Shown: positions 1-5,183 of the stretch, in pieces
Position numbering within the stretch: position 1 is the stretch's first letter
Layout of the letters: each line of letters starts with the position of its first letter
Origin: JAUWNJ01 sp034190305
Lineage (GTDB): Bacteria; Planctomycetota; Phycisphaerae; SM23-33
DNA length: 7,245 nt
Assembly: GCA_034190305.1 (NCBI GenBank)
Contig: JAXHSV010000157.1
Location: 1 to 7,245, forward strand
Direction: 5' to 3'
Notes under the pieces: generated by a model
What the model was told of the DNA's origin: nothing
Databases searched by the model: none
Seen by the model: the letters and a program-made list of their open reading frames with translations, nothing else
Made by a program: the position numbers and the translations under genes

Positions 1-26
1 CAGCGTTGTCCTCACAGTTTCTCCCC

Positions 27-1502
27 CTACCTGATTGACTCCAGCAGTTTAACCGCGTCGCGTGCGTACACGGAGTTTTTGTGATTTTGGACAATATCCT
101 TCAGTATGGTCTTCGCCTTTTCTTTCCTGCCCGAAGCCAGGTAGGATTTTGCCAGGCCCAGTTTTCCCGCAGCCGGGTCGGACGGCTCGGCCTGAGGCTT
201 CTTTCGGGGCAAAACGACTCTGGGTTTGGGCTTGTTGGCAGCGGGTTTGGGATTTACTCTCGGTGGTTTGGGGCCTACCTTCAGGCAGAGGAGTGTTCCC
301 TGGTGGTTTCGGCAAAAAATCCGCCCGCCGGAAAGGACAGGAGTTGTCCAGCAGGTGCCCGAAAGGACTCTCTTACGCGCCAGTTCCTTATAACCGTTCG
401 GCGAAGGCTCGGCCACTACCAGCGTACCCCGCTCTTCCATCATGATCATTTTCCCGTCGGCGATCATGAGCGAACTTTCCCTTCCGAAACCGCGCCGGGA
501 CCACTTGACGCCGCCGGTGGCGAAATCCATGCACTTCAGGCCCGACTTGTCGAAGCCATAGAGATGCCCCTTCCATAACACGCAGCTGTTGAAGTGGTTC
601 CTCATTTCCTTGTTCCGCCAGACTTCGTTGAGATTGTCGCCGCTGAACTTTAACAGGGCGCACCCCTTCCCGTAGTCTGCTGAAATGAAGATTTTGTCGC
701 CGGAGATTATCGGATCGGCGGCGTTGACCTGGCTACTGTTCCTCCACGCGTATTTATCAATCAGGTCTCCATTTGCCGCGTTCACTATCGCAATTGACGT
801 AGCGCCGGATACGACCAGGTATTCCCGTCCGCCTGCCTCGAACAGCACGGGCGTGGCGTACCCAGCCATGCCTCCGCCGGTCCGCCAGACGATTTTTCCA
901 GTGGTCTTGTCCAGCGCCACGCCAGCGGTTCCAACGTTCAGGATCACCTCCTTACCCGCCACCAGCGGCGAACCGGCAAGGCCCCATTGCGGGATGCCAG
1001 CATTCAGTTCCTTCGGAACGTTCTTGTTCCAGGCTACCTCTCCCGAATCGGCGTCCAGGCAAAGAACCTGTCCGTTGTGGCTCATTGTGAAGACGTGCTT
1101 TCCGTTCACTGTCGGCGTTGCGCGCGGGCCTGAATATCCACCGGCGGGATCCCTCGGGCAGGAATAGGAATGCTTCCAGACCTCTGTACCCGTATCGGCG
1201 TTCAGGCACCAGACAATGTCGCTGCCGTCCTTATTCCCCATCGTGTACACGCGGTCGCCGACCACAGCGACAGAGGAATAGCCAACGCCGACCGATTTTT
1301 CCCAGAGCACCTTCGGTTCTTCCTCCAGCCAGGCTTTCATCCAGCCTCTTTCGCCGGAAATACCGTTGTGATTCGGCCCGCGCCAGTTAGGCCAGTCGGC
1401 TGCGTCTGCGCGAACCGCCGCGATAGAAAAAAAGACAGCCGATACCACAATAAAAGGCATCAGTACCGAATAACGTTTCCTATGTGGCAGGGTAAGTCTC
1501 AC
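27..1502 (-). CDS. Secreted PQQ-like beta-propeller protein with C-terminal TPR-like tail
   Basis: 491 residues, GTG start, TAG stop. An N-terminal Sec-type signal peptide (about residues 1-34: basic HRKR, then a hydrophobic stretch) probably ends near AVRADA, just before DWPNWRGP at 36-43. Blade-type repeats of the PQQ_2/WD40-like family recur at about 99-110 (CLNADTGTEVWK), 148-160, 196-208, 239-250 and 324-336, giving a propeller to about residue 410. A Pro/Lys-rich linker (411-443) leads to a helical, TPR-like segment (445-490) that could bind a partner or oligomerise. The GTG start is supported by AAGGAG eight nt upstream (1511-1516). It overlaps the stop of the upstream paralogue by 4 nt (GTGA), so translation is probably coupled. 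Nine cysteines are shared with that paralogue. Export and fold are well supported. No catalytic residues or substrate can be assigned, and PQQ binding or quinoprotein dehydrogenase activity should not be assumed. Confidence 0.88.
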   Translation of the reverse strand: MRLTLPHRKRYSVLMPFIVVSAVFFSIAAVRADAADWPNWRGPNHNGISGERGWMKAWLEEEPKVLWEKSVGVGYSSVAVVGDRVYTMGNKDGSDIVWCLNADTGTEVWKHSYSCPRDPAGGYSGPRATPTVNGKHVFTMSHNGQVLCLDADSGEVAWNKNVPKELNAGIPQWGLAGSPLVAGKEVILNVGTAGVALDKTTGKIVWRTGGGMAGYATPVLFEAGGREYLVVSGATSIAIVNAANGDLIDKYAWRNSSQVNAADPIISGDKIFISADYGKGCALLKFSGDNLNEVWRNKEMRNHFNSCVLWKGHLYGFDKSGLKCMDFATGGVKWSRRGFGRESSLMIADGKMIMMEERGTLVVAEPSPNGYKELARKRVLSGTCWTTPVLSGGRIFCRNHQGTLLCLKVGPKPPRVNPKPAANKPKPRVVLPRKKPQAEPSDPAAGKLGLAKSYLASGRKEKAKTILKDIVQNHKNSVYARDAVKLLESIR

Positions 1503-2824
1503 TTTGCTTGCTCCTTGGATGCTTCTTTTTTGTCAGGACTATTTTTCTCCGTCTTACGTTCGTTCCCAGCCTGGGTGGTTTCCGGACGCACTTGCAGGCA
1601 GAGAAGTTCTCCATTGTAATTTCGGCAGAATATCTTACCGTCCGACAGAACCGGAACCGACCAGCAGATACCCGAAAGGATTTTCACCCGCCCCAGTTCC
1701 CTGTAACCGTCCGGGGAGGCGTCGGCGACGATCAGCGTCCCAAGCCCGTTCATGACGATCATTTTTCCGTCGGCGATCATGAAAGAGCAATTCCTGCCGA
1801 GTTTCTCCTTCGACCACCTGACGTCGCCGGTCAGGAAATCCAGACACTTCAGCGTCGAGCGGTTGAAGCGATCGAAGCCGTAGATGTGCCCCTTCCAGAG
1901 CACGCAATCGTTGAAGTAGTTCCTCATCTGCTTGTTCTGCCAGAGAACGGCGGGTTCTTCGCCGTCGATTCGCAGCAGCGAGCATCCTGTGTTGGCACCC
2001 GAAGAGATGAACATCTTGTTACCGGAGATTATCGGATCGGAGGCATGGACGTCGTAGGCGACTTTCCGCTCTTTCCGCCAGATTTCCTTTCCGTCAGCGG
2101 CGTTGAGCACCACCAGCGAATCGACGTTGCAGAAGGCCAGGCATCTGGTCGAGCCCATCGTGAAAGGTACGGGCGTGGTGTATCCGGCGATCCCGCTTCC
2201 GGTCTTCCAGATAATTTTTCCGGTGGCCTTGTCCAGCGCCACGCCGGAGGTGCCCATATTCAGTATCAGCATTTTTCCCTCGACCAGCGGCGAACCGGCA
2301 AATCCCCACCTCGGAGGTTTGGCCGGCAACTCCTTCTGCAGATTCCTGGACCAGACAACCTCTCCCGAATCGGCTTCGAGGCAAAAAACCTGCCCGTCAT
2401 GGCTAAGTGTATAGACGTTTTTACCGTCCACTGTCGGCGTGGCGCGCGGGCCGCCGTAAGCCCCGCTGGAGTATGTGCCCGCATCGCACGGATAGGATCG
2501 CCGCCAGAGAACCTTCCCGCTATCGGCGCTCAGGCACCAGACCGTATCTTCCTTATTACGGTTGCCTATCGTATATACCCTGCCTTTACTGACGGAAATC
2601 GACGAATACCCCGCCCCGACGGATTTTTTCCAGAGTTGTTTCGGGACGTTTTTCGTCCAGTCGGTCCGCCAACCGGTCTCGGCGGAAACGCCGTTGTAAT
2701 CAGGCCCGCGCCAGTTAGGCCAGTCGTCTGCAAACACGCTGCCAGTCGTGTTCGGGCAAACAACTACCAACGAAGCAACAACGGTTAGCAATACCGGTAA
2801 GCGCACTCTGAAAATAGGTCTCAT
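1499..2824 (-). CDS. Secreted PQQ-like beta-propeller protein, tandem paralogue without TPR tail
   Basis: 441 residues from the chosen ATG at 2824, stop TGA at 1499-1501. The frame stays open to an ATG at 2890, but that codon lies in the TATAAT promoter element. The downstream ATG has GGGAG nine nt upstream (2834-2838) and directly opens a signal peptide (basic RPIFRVR, a hydrophobic stretch, likely cleavage after SVFA, residue 32). The mature protein starts DDWPNWRGP. Propeller repeats of the form CLSADSGKVLW, CLEADSGEVVW, ALDKATGKIIW, VLNAADGKEIW and CLDFLTGDVRW match the downstream gene one for one. Instead of a TPR tail it ends in a short, highly charged Lys/Glu-rich tail. It is the first gene of a probable two-gene operon. 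The C within VVVC of the signal peptide is not a good lipobox, so a lipoprotein is unlikely. Periplasmic or surface location is inferred; the function is unknown. Confidence 0.88.
   Translation of the reverse strand: MRPIFRVRLPVLLTVVASLVVVCPNTTGSVFADDWPNWRGPDYNGVSAETGWRTDWTKNVPKQLWKKSVGAGYSSISVSKGRVYTIGNRNKEDTVWCLSADSGKVLWRRSYPCDAGTYSSGAYGGPRATPTVDGKNVYTLSHDGQVFCLEADSGEVVWSRNLQKELPAKPPRWGFAGSPLVEGKMLILNMGTSGVALDKATGKIIWKTGSGIAGYTTPVPFTMGSTRCLAFCNVDSLVVLNAADGKEIWRKERKVAYDVHASDPIISGNKMFISSGANTGCSLLRIDGEEPAVLWQNKQMRNYFNDCVLWKGHIYGFDRFNRSTLKCLDFLTGDVRWSKEKLGRNCSFMIADGKMIVMNGLGTLIVADASPDGYRELGRVKILSGICWSVPVLSDGKIFCRNYNGELLCLQVRPETTQAGNERKTEKNSPDKKEASKEQAK
1511..1516 (-). promoter_or_regulatory. 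Ribosome binding site deciding the GTG start at 1502
   Basis: The minus strand reads AAGGAG followed by eight nt and then GTG. The site lies inside the last codons of the upstream propeller gene, and the GTG overlaps that gene's TGA. The downstream cistron therefore has both its own strong Shine-Dalgarno sequence and a stop/start overlap. Confidence 0.75.
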
Positions 2825-2888
2825 TGTAAGTATCTCCCAAACGAGGGCTTCCGAAACCTGTTTGAAACAACAGTTTTGACGATTCAAC

Positions 2889-2894
2889 ATTATA
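2889..2894 (-). promoter_or_regulatory. Putative -10 box of the propeller operon
   Basis: The minus strand has an exact TATAAT here, about 65 nt upstream of the preferred ATG at 2824, which would give a 5' leader of roughly 58 nt. No convincing -35 hexamer is visible at 16-18 nt spacing (the sequence there is around ACTCCA). The call therefore rests on the -10 box and its position alone. The upstream in-frame ATG at 2890 falls inside this element, which argues against that ATG as the start. Confidence 0.45.
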
Positions 2895-2929
2895 TAACCC
2901 GTCCGTCGTGGTGGAGTCGCGGTTTTTTG

Positions 2930-2960
2930 TGGTTTAAAAGCCGACGGATAGCTATCCGTC
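2930..2960 (-). terminator. Palindromic hairpin with U-tract after the DUF502 gene
   Basis: An 18-nt perfect palindrome, GACGGATAGCTATCCGTC (2943-2960), lies 34 nt past the stop of the DUF502 gene. On the minus strand it is followed by GGCTTTTAAA, so the RNA would form a 7-bp stem with an AGCU loop and then a short U-run. This fits an intrinsic terminator separating the STAS/DUF502 operon from the propeller operon. The plus-strand side also has AGTTTT after the stem, but no plus-strand gene leads into it. The U-run is short, so efficiency is uncertain. Confidence 0.55.
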
Positions 2961-2994
2961 AGTTTTGGATGATCTACTTCCCGGATAATACGAG

Positions 2995-3588
2995 TTACTT
3001 TTTATCGGTGGTCTCGCCGCCGGCGGCTCCGGCGGTGGCGGCAATCTTCATAGCCTCCTCGACGCTCATATCAATCGGTTCGAGCGAATCCGGGGATACG
3101 TACACCGTAGGGCCGCCGATCATGTAACTCATCGGCAGATATACCGCCACCTTATCGGCGCCGCCGGATGGGCGGGGAGATGTGGAAGTGCGAATGCCCA
3201 GTAAGTCTATTTCCGTGCCGGGTATGCGGTAGCGGACGACCTGGCCCATCCGGTTGGCGTCGCCTCCGAATATGTTCAGTACGTCCCGCACCGATTCGTA
3301 GATGCTTTTGACGCCCGGAAGACGCGAGAATATCCGTTCGATAATCCTTACCGCCCATCGAAACGCCCACAGGTGCGTCAGAAGCCCGATAACATAAACG
3401 CCGACAAGCAGGAAGATTATCCCCGCACCGGGAAACCACCAGTCCTCGATTCCGGGAGACACCTTCTCGATACCGCTCCTGACCAGCCCGTCCATCGCCG
3501 TACCCGCCCACCATATAACGTAGGCCGTTACCGCAAACGGTGTTACGACCATCACGCCGGCAAGGAAAATCCGAATCTGCTTTTTCAT
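2995..3588 (-). CDS. DUF502 family two-helix membrane protein
   Basis: 197 residues from the ATG at 3588, stop TAA. The frame also offers a GTG two codons upstream (3594), but GGGAG at 3596-3600 lies 7 nt from the ATG and only 1 nt from the GTG, so the ATG is preferred. Two transmembrane helices are visible at about 7-29 and 53-75. They are followed by the family-like segment LPGVKSIYESVRDV (90-103), and then a soluble beta-rich part with VRYRIPGTE, VAVYLPMSYMIGGPTVYV and the typical near-terminal PIDMSVEEAMKIAATAG (171-187). The tail is Ala/Gly-rich and then charged. This order matches the DUF502 membrane family, whose biochemical role is not established. It lies 34 nt downstream of the STAS gene on the same strand and is probably co-transcribed with it, so a membrane role connected to that regulator is possible but unproven. 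Confidence 0.85.
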   Translation of the reverse strand: MKKQIRIFLAGVMVVTPFAVTAYVIWWAGTAMDGLVRSGIEKVSPGIEDWWFPGAGIIFLLVGVYVIGLLTHLWAFRWAVRIIERIFSRLPGVKSIYESVRDVLNIFGGDANRMGQVVRYRIPGTEIDLLGIRTSTSPRPSGGADKVAVYLPMSYMIGGPTVYVSPDSLEPIDMSVEEAMKIAATAGAAGGETTDKK

Positions 3589-3622
3589 CGCCACACTCCC
3601 GCATCATTTCGGATGTGAATTC

Positions 3623-3988
3623 TTACACCGTATAGACGCCGAAACTTTTCAGACCGGCCTGTTCGTCTGTATGGAACCTGAACAACTTGTCCAGGTGAGT
3701 AATCTCGAAGGGTTTTTTAAGATCGGCCCGTAACCCGCAGATGACGACCTGCCCCTTAATGGCCTGCGACTTCTTCTGGAGACTTATCAGCACACCCAGC
3801 AGGGACGACGAAAGGAACCTGACGTGCGAGAAATCCAGCAGGATCTTCCTCTGTGCCTGGTCGTCAACGAGTTCATAAAGTTGCTGTTCAATGGCCTCGA
3901 TGTCCTTTGCATCCAGGACCGACGATTCGGTAAAGTTCGCTACCACCACGCCGCCGATATTCTGCACGACAAGATGCGATTCCGTCAT
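3623..3988 (-). CDS. STAS-domain protein, anti-sigma-factor-antagonist type
   Basis: 121 residues, essentially one STAS domain of SpoIIAA/RsbV length. AGGAG lies eight nt before the ATG. The pattern is an N-terminal strand pair (VVQNIGGVVVANF), a helix (DAKDIEAIEQQLYELV), the core strand KILLDFSHVRFLSSSLLGVLISL (48-70), the strand QVVICGL and a C-terminal amphipathic helix region. In SpoIIAA the core reads DSSGLG, and the first Ser is phosphorylated by the anti-sigma kinase. Here it reads SSSLLG (60-65): the Ser is kept (S61) but the preceding Asp is Ser and the Gly is Leu. Such proteins usually act by partner switching with a HATPase kinase and a PP2C phosphatase, neither of which is in this window. 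It is probably the first gene of an operon with the DUF502 gene. Family assignment is firm; partners and output are unknown. Confidence 0.87.
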   Translation of the reverse strand: MTESHLVVQNIGGVVVANFTESSVLDAKDIEAIEQQLYELVDDQAQRKILLDFSHVRFLSSSLLGVLISLQKKSQAIKGQVVICGLRADLKKPFEITHLDKLFRFHTDEQAGLKSFGVYTV

Positions 3989-4052
3989 CTATAGCACTCC
4001 TGTTTGTTACCGCCTGCATGCGCCGTCGAACGCTGCGTAAAGATTCTTCGCT

Positions 4053-4081
4053 ATTATGCTCAGACCGGGCGGTTCCGACAA
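4053..4081 (-). promoter_or_regulatory. Sigma70-like promoter of the STAS/DUF502 operon
   Basis: The minus strand shows TTGTCG (4076-4081), a 17-nt spacer and CATAAT (4053-4058). This is a 4/6 match to the -35 consensus and 5/6 to the -10 consensus, with ideal spacing. Transcription would begin near 4046, leaving a leader of about 57 nt before the STAS ATG at 3988. The -10 region also reads TATTAT on the plus strand (4052-4057), so divergent firing towards the 4236 gene is conceivable, although no plus-strand -35 is evident. Confidence 0.55.
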
Positions 4082-4127
4082 GTCCAAATGACGCGGACGC
4101 CGAGGCGGCGACGGAACAAAACCACAG

Positions 4128-4220
4128 AACCTTTTTTGTCCCGGATGAATATGAATTGTAAGGTTCCGAAGGAACCTTAGCCAACGGCTCCGGCTCGTTC
4201 CGGGACGCGATTAAAAGGTT
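4128..4220 (+). promoter_or_regulatory. Candidate structured 5' leader of the 68-codon gene
   Basis: Three perfect complementary pairs nest in order: AACCTTTT (4128-4135) with AAAAGGTT (4213-4220); GTCCCGGA (4138-4145) with TCCGGGAC (4199-4206); and TAAGGTTCC (4159-4167) with GGAACCTTA (4171-4179) around a GAA loop. A small GCC/GGC hairpin may sit in the inner loop. The outermost arm ends 2 nt before the GGAGG ribosome binding site (4223-4227). Because the AAGGTT and AACCTT segments are each present twice, alternative pairings (4127-4133 with 4160-4166, and 4173-4178 with 4215-4220) compete with the nested fold. I recognise no known riboswitch. A protein-binding operator in the divergent promoter region is the other explanation. 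Confidence 0.45.
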
Positions 4221-4235
4221 GCGGAGGACTTTTAC

Positions 4236-4442
4236 ATGCGGTATCGAGTACATTACTGCCTTGAGAATGATAGACTGACGACGGAGGTGGAGGCCACTTC
4301 GCCCCAGGAAGCCGTTGTCAAGTTCCGCCACACCCGCCCCGACGGCGAAGACCGTCAAGGACGGCGGTCGAAGGTGCTCAGCATTACGCCGATAGAGACA
4401 TTCAGCGCTGCGCGCCACGGAAATCCGACTTGGGAAGTGTGA
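4236..4442 (+). CDS. Small conserved-looking protein of unknown function
   Basis: 68 residues, ATG start, TGA stop, with a strong GGAGG eight nt upstream (4223-4227). It is the only plus-strand gene accepted, diverging from the STAS gene and converging on the 64-codon membrane gene with 8 nt between stops. No signal peptide or membrane segment is seen. The sequence suggests a beta-strand (RYRVHYCLE), a second strand (LTTEVEA), a helix (SPQEAVVKFRH), a polar Arg/Asp/Gly-rich turn (33-44) and a further strand (SKVLSITPIE), a small beta-beta-alpha-beta fold. I do not recognise a named family. Support for reality is the ribosome binding site, a protein-like hydrophobic pattern and the lack of any competing gene. 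The structured leader upstream suggests post-transcriptional control. Confidence 0.72.
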   Translation: MRYRVHYCLENDRLTTEVEATSPQEAVVKFRHTRPDGEDRQGRRSKVLSITPIETFSAARHGNPTWEV

Positions 4443-4447
4443 GTTTT

Positions 4448-4469
4448 CTCCTATAATGCTCCTATAATC
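4448..4469. repeat. 11-nt tandem duplication at a gene terminus
   Basis: CTCCTATAATG (4448-4458) is followed directly by CTCCTATAATC (4459-4469). The duplication covers the last codons and TAG stop of the 64-codon minus-strand gene (encoding GIIGAL then stop) and reaches the gap to the convergent gene. On the plus strand each copy contains TATAAT, but neither has a convincing -35 or a downstream plus-strand gene. Confidence 0.7.
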
Positions 4470-4645
4470 CCGCAGATAACGAGAAAAGCGATCCACGCGC
4501 CGAATAAGGCTGCCAGAACAAGGTACTTCCACAGGCGGGGATTACTGCTTCGGTCCGGAACGCCGTCGATTACGTCCACAGGTTCGAAATATTTCGCCTT
4601 ATCGGCTTTTTGCGACGTGTCGGATTTTTTTCTGTCGGCTGGCAT
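4451..4645 (-). CDS. Small single-pass membrane protein, unknown function
   Basis: 64 residues, ATG start, TAG stop. The first 38 residues are polar and charged (PADRKKSDTSQKADKAKYFEP...), and residues 40-63 form one clear transmembrane helix (KYLVLAALFGAWIAFLVICGIIG) at the extreme C-terminus, giving a tail-anchored or N-in topology. It starts 3 nt after the stop of the Minf_1886-family gene and has no Shine-Dalgarno sequence of its own, so re-initiation after that gene is the likely route of translation. The final codons lie in an 11-nt tandem duplication. The tight spacing suggests it works with the upstream protein, but I know of no demonstrated function. Confidence 0.72.
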   Translation of the reverse strand: MPADRKKSDTSQKADKAKYFEPVDVIDGVPDRSSNPRLWKYLVLAALFGAWIAFLVICGIIGAL

Positions 4646-4648
4646 CGG

Positions 4649-5044
4649 TCAGTTGTTGCCACGGAACACTTTGTCGGGTCCGAACGCCACGGCGAAGTCG
4701 TACACGTTGCGGAAATCGTCGATACTGTCGGTATCCTTTTTTTTCATCAGTCCGTGATCGGTCAGCAGATAGACCATGTTTCCGAAATCCATCGTCTCAC
4801 GGATGTTCCACCGTCCCAGCACTGTCGGCGCGAGCAGACCCCACCGCTCCAGCGCCTCGTCGCGGAGGGCTTCGCAAAGTTGCCCGCCAGTAACATGGCG
4901 CGAACCTTCATCCCCTGCCTGGTCGCCATAGACCTCCTTGACCGCCCGCGCCAGGGCGTCGTGGAGAAACGCAAACGCCTCGCGCGGATAACGCCCGTCG
5001 CGGCGGATGACTTCTTCCAACTTCTTTTCAGGGTTGTCGCTCAT
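4649..5044 (-). CDS. Minf_1886 family protein (PVC-restricted, unknown function)
   Basis: 131 residues, ATG start, TGA stop, cytosolic by sequence. It shows the landmarks I associate with the Minf_1886 / 'Verruc_Plancto-restricted' family: RRDGRYPREAFAFLHDAL near the N-terminus (14-31), HVTGGQLCEALRDEALERWG (50-69), the tryptophan-containing TVLGRWNIRETMDFGNMVYLL (74-94), GLMKKKDTDSIDDF (98-111) and the terminal VYDFAVAFGPD (114-124). The length is usual for the family. No catalytic motif is recognised. The ATG at 5044 is preceded by AT-rich sequence without a Shine-Dalgarno, and an AATAAT at 5048-5053 sits directly upstream. It is the upstream partner of the 64-codon membrane gene. The family restriction supports a Planctomycetes/Verrucomicrobia origin for the window. 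Confidence 0.85.
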   Translation of the reverse strand: MSDNPEKKLEEVIRRDGRYPREAFAFLHDALARAVKEVYGDQAGDEGSRHVTGGQLCEALRDEALERWGLLAPTVLGRWNIRETMDFGNMVYLLTDHGLMKKKDTDSIDDFRNVYDFAVAFGPDKVFRGNN

Positions 5045-5058
5045 CGGATTATTTATTC

Positions 5059-5140
5059 GACACAGAGGCGCAGAGAGACAGAGGTGTAAAACAGAAAAAA
5101 ACTTTTTCTTTAAATCTCCGTACCTCTGTGTCTCTGTGTC
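5059..5140. repeat. Long imperfect inverted repeat (CACAGAG-type) between metG and the Minf_1886 gene
   Basis: The left arm starts GACACAGAGGCGCAGAGAG at 5059. The right arm, read on the other strand from 5140, starts GACACAGAGACACAGAGG. About 25 of the outer 32 positions match across the 41-nt arms, and several mismatches would be G-U pairs in plus-strand RNA. The centre is A/T-rich (A-run then T-run, about 5090-5112). It fills most of the space between the metG stop and the next start codon on the same strand. It may act as a terminator or mRNA-stabilising hairpin, or be one copy of a dispersed intergenic repeat. It has no coding content. Confidence 0.7.
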
Positions 5141-5155
5141 GCGCCATCTTAATTA

Positions 5156-5169
5156 CAAACTCCAAACTC
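5156..5169. repeat. 7-nt tandem duplication (CAAACTC x2)
   Basis: Two exact copies of CAAACTC lie 14 nt beyond the metG stop codon, between it and the inverted repeat. This is short, but it shares the 7-nt period of the array at 7000-7041. Confidence 0.5.
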
Positions 5170-5183
5170 AATGTTCAAAACCG

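Noticed and set aside
1508..2788. 426-codon open frame on the plus strand
   Set aside because: It is antisense to the proximal propeller gene, whose signal peptide, ribosome binding site and repeats are unmistakable. The antisense translation is Arg/Pro-rich without domain character.
27..2824. Quinoprotein alcohol or glucose dehydrogenases
   Set aside because: Only the propeller repeat family is visible. I could not identify the PQQ/calcium-binding and disulfide motifs of true dehydrogenases, and planctomycete proteins of this type are generally of unknown function.
2825..2890. Upstream in-frame ATG at 2890 as the start of the proximal propeller gene
   Set aside because: It would put 22 non-signal residues before a perfect signal peptide, overlaps the TATAAT box and lacks the GGGAG site that the ATG at 2824 has.
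3589..3594. GTG at 3594 as the start of the DUF502 gene
   Set aside because: GGGAG is only 1 nt from this GTG but 7 nt from the ATG at 3588, which is the better start.
4452..4468. Two plus-strand TATAAT boxes as a promoter
   Set aside because: They come from an 11-nt duplication inside the end of a minus-strand gene, have no -35 and lead to no plus-strand gene.
3888..4532. 214-codon minus-strand frame across the STAS start, the divergent region and the 68-codon gene
   Set aside because: It overlaps the STAS gene, the STAS promoter, the whole 68-codon gene and the end of the 64-codon gene. Its translation shows no coherent domain and it has no ribosome binding site.
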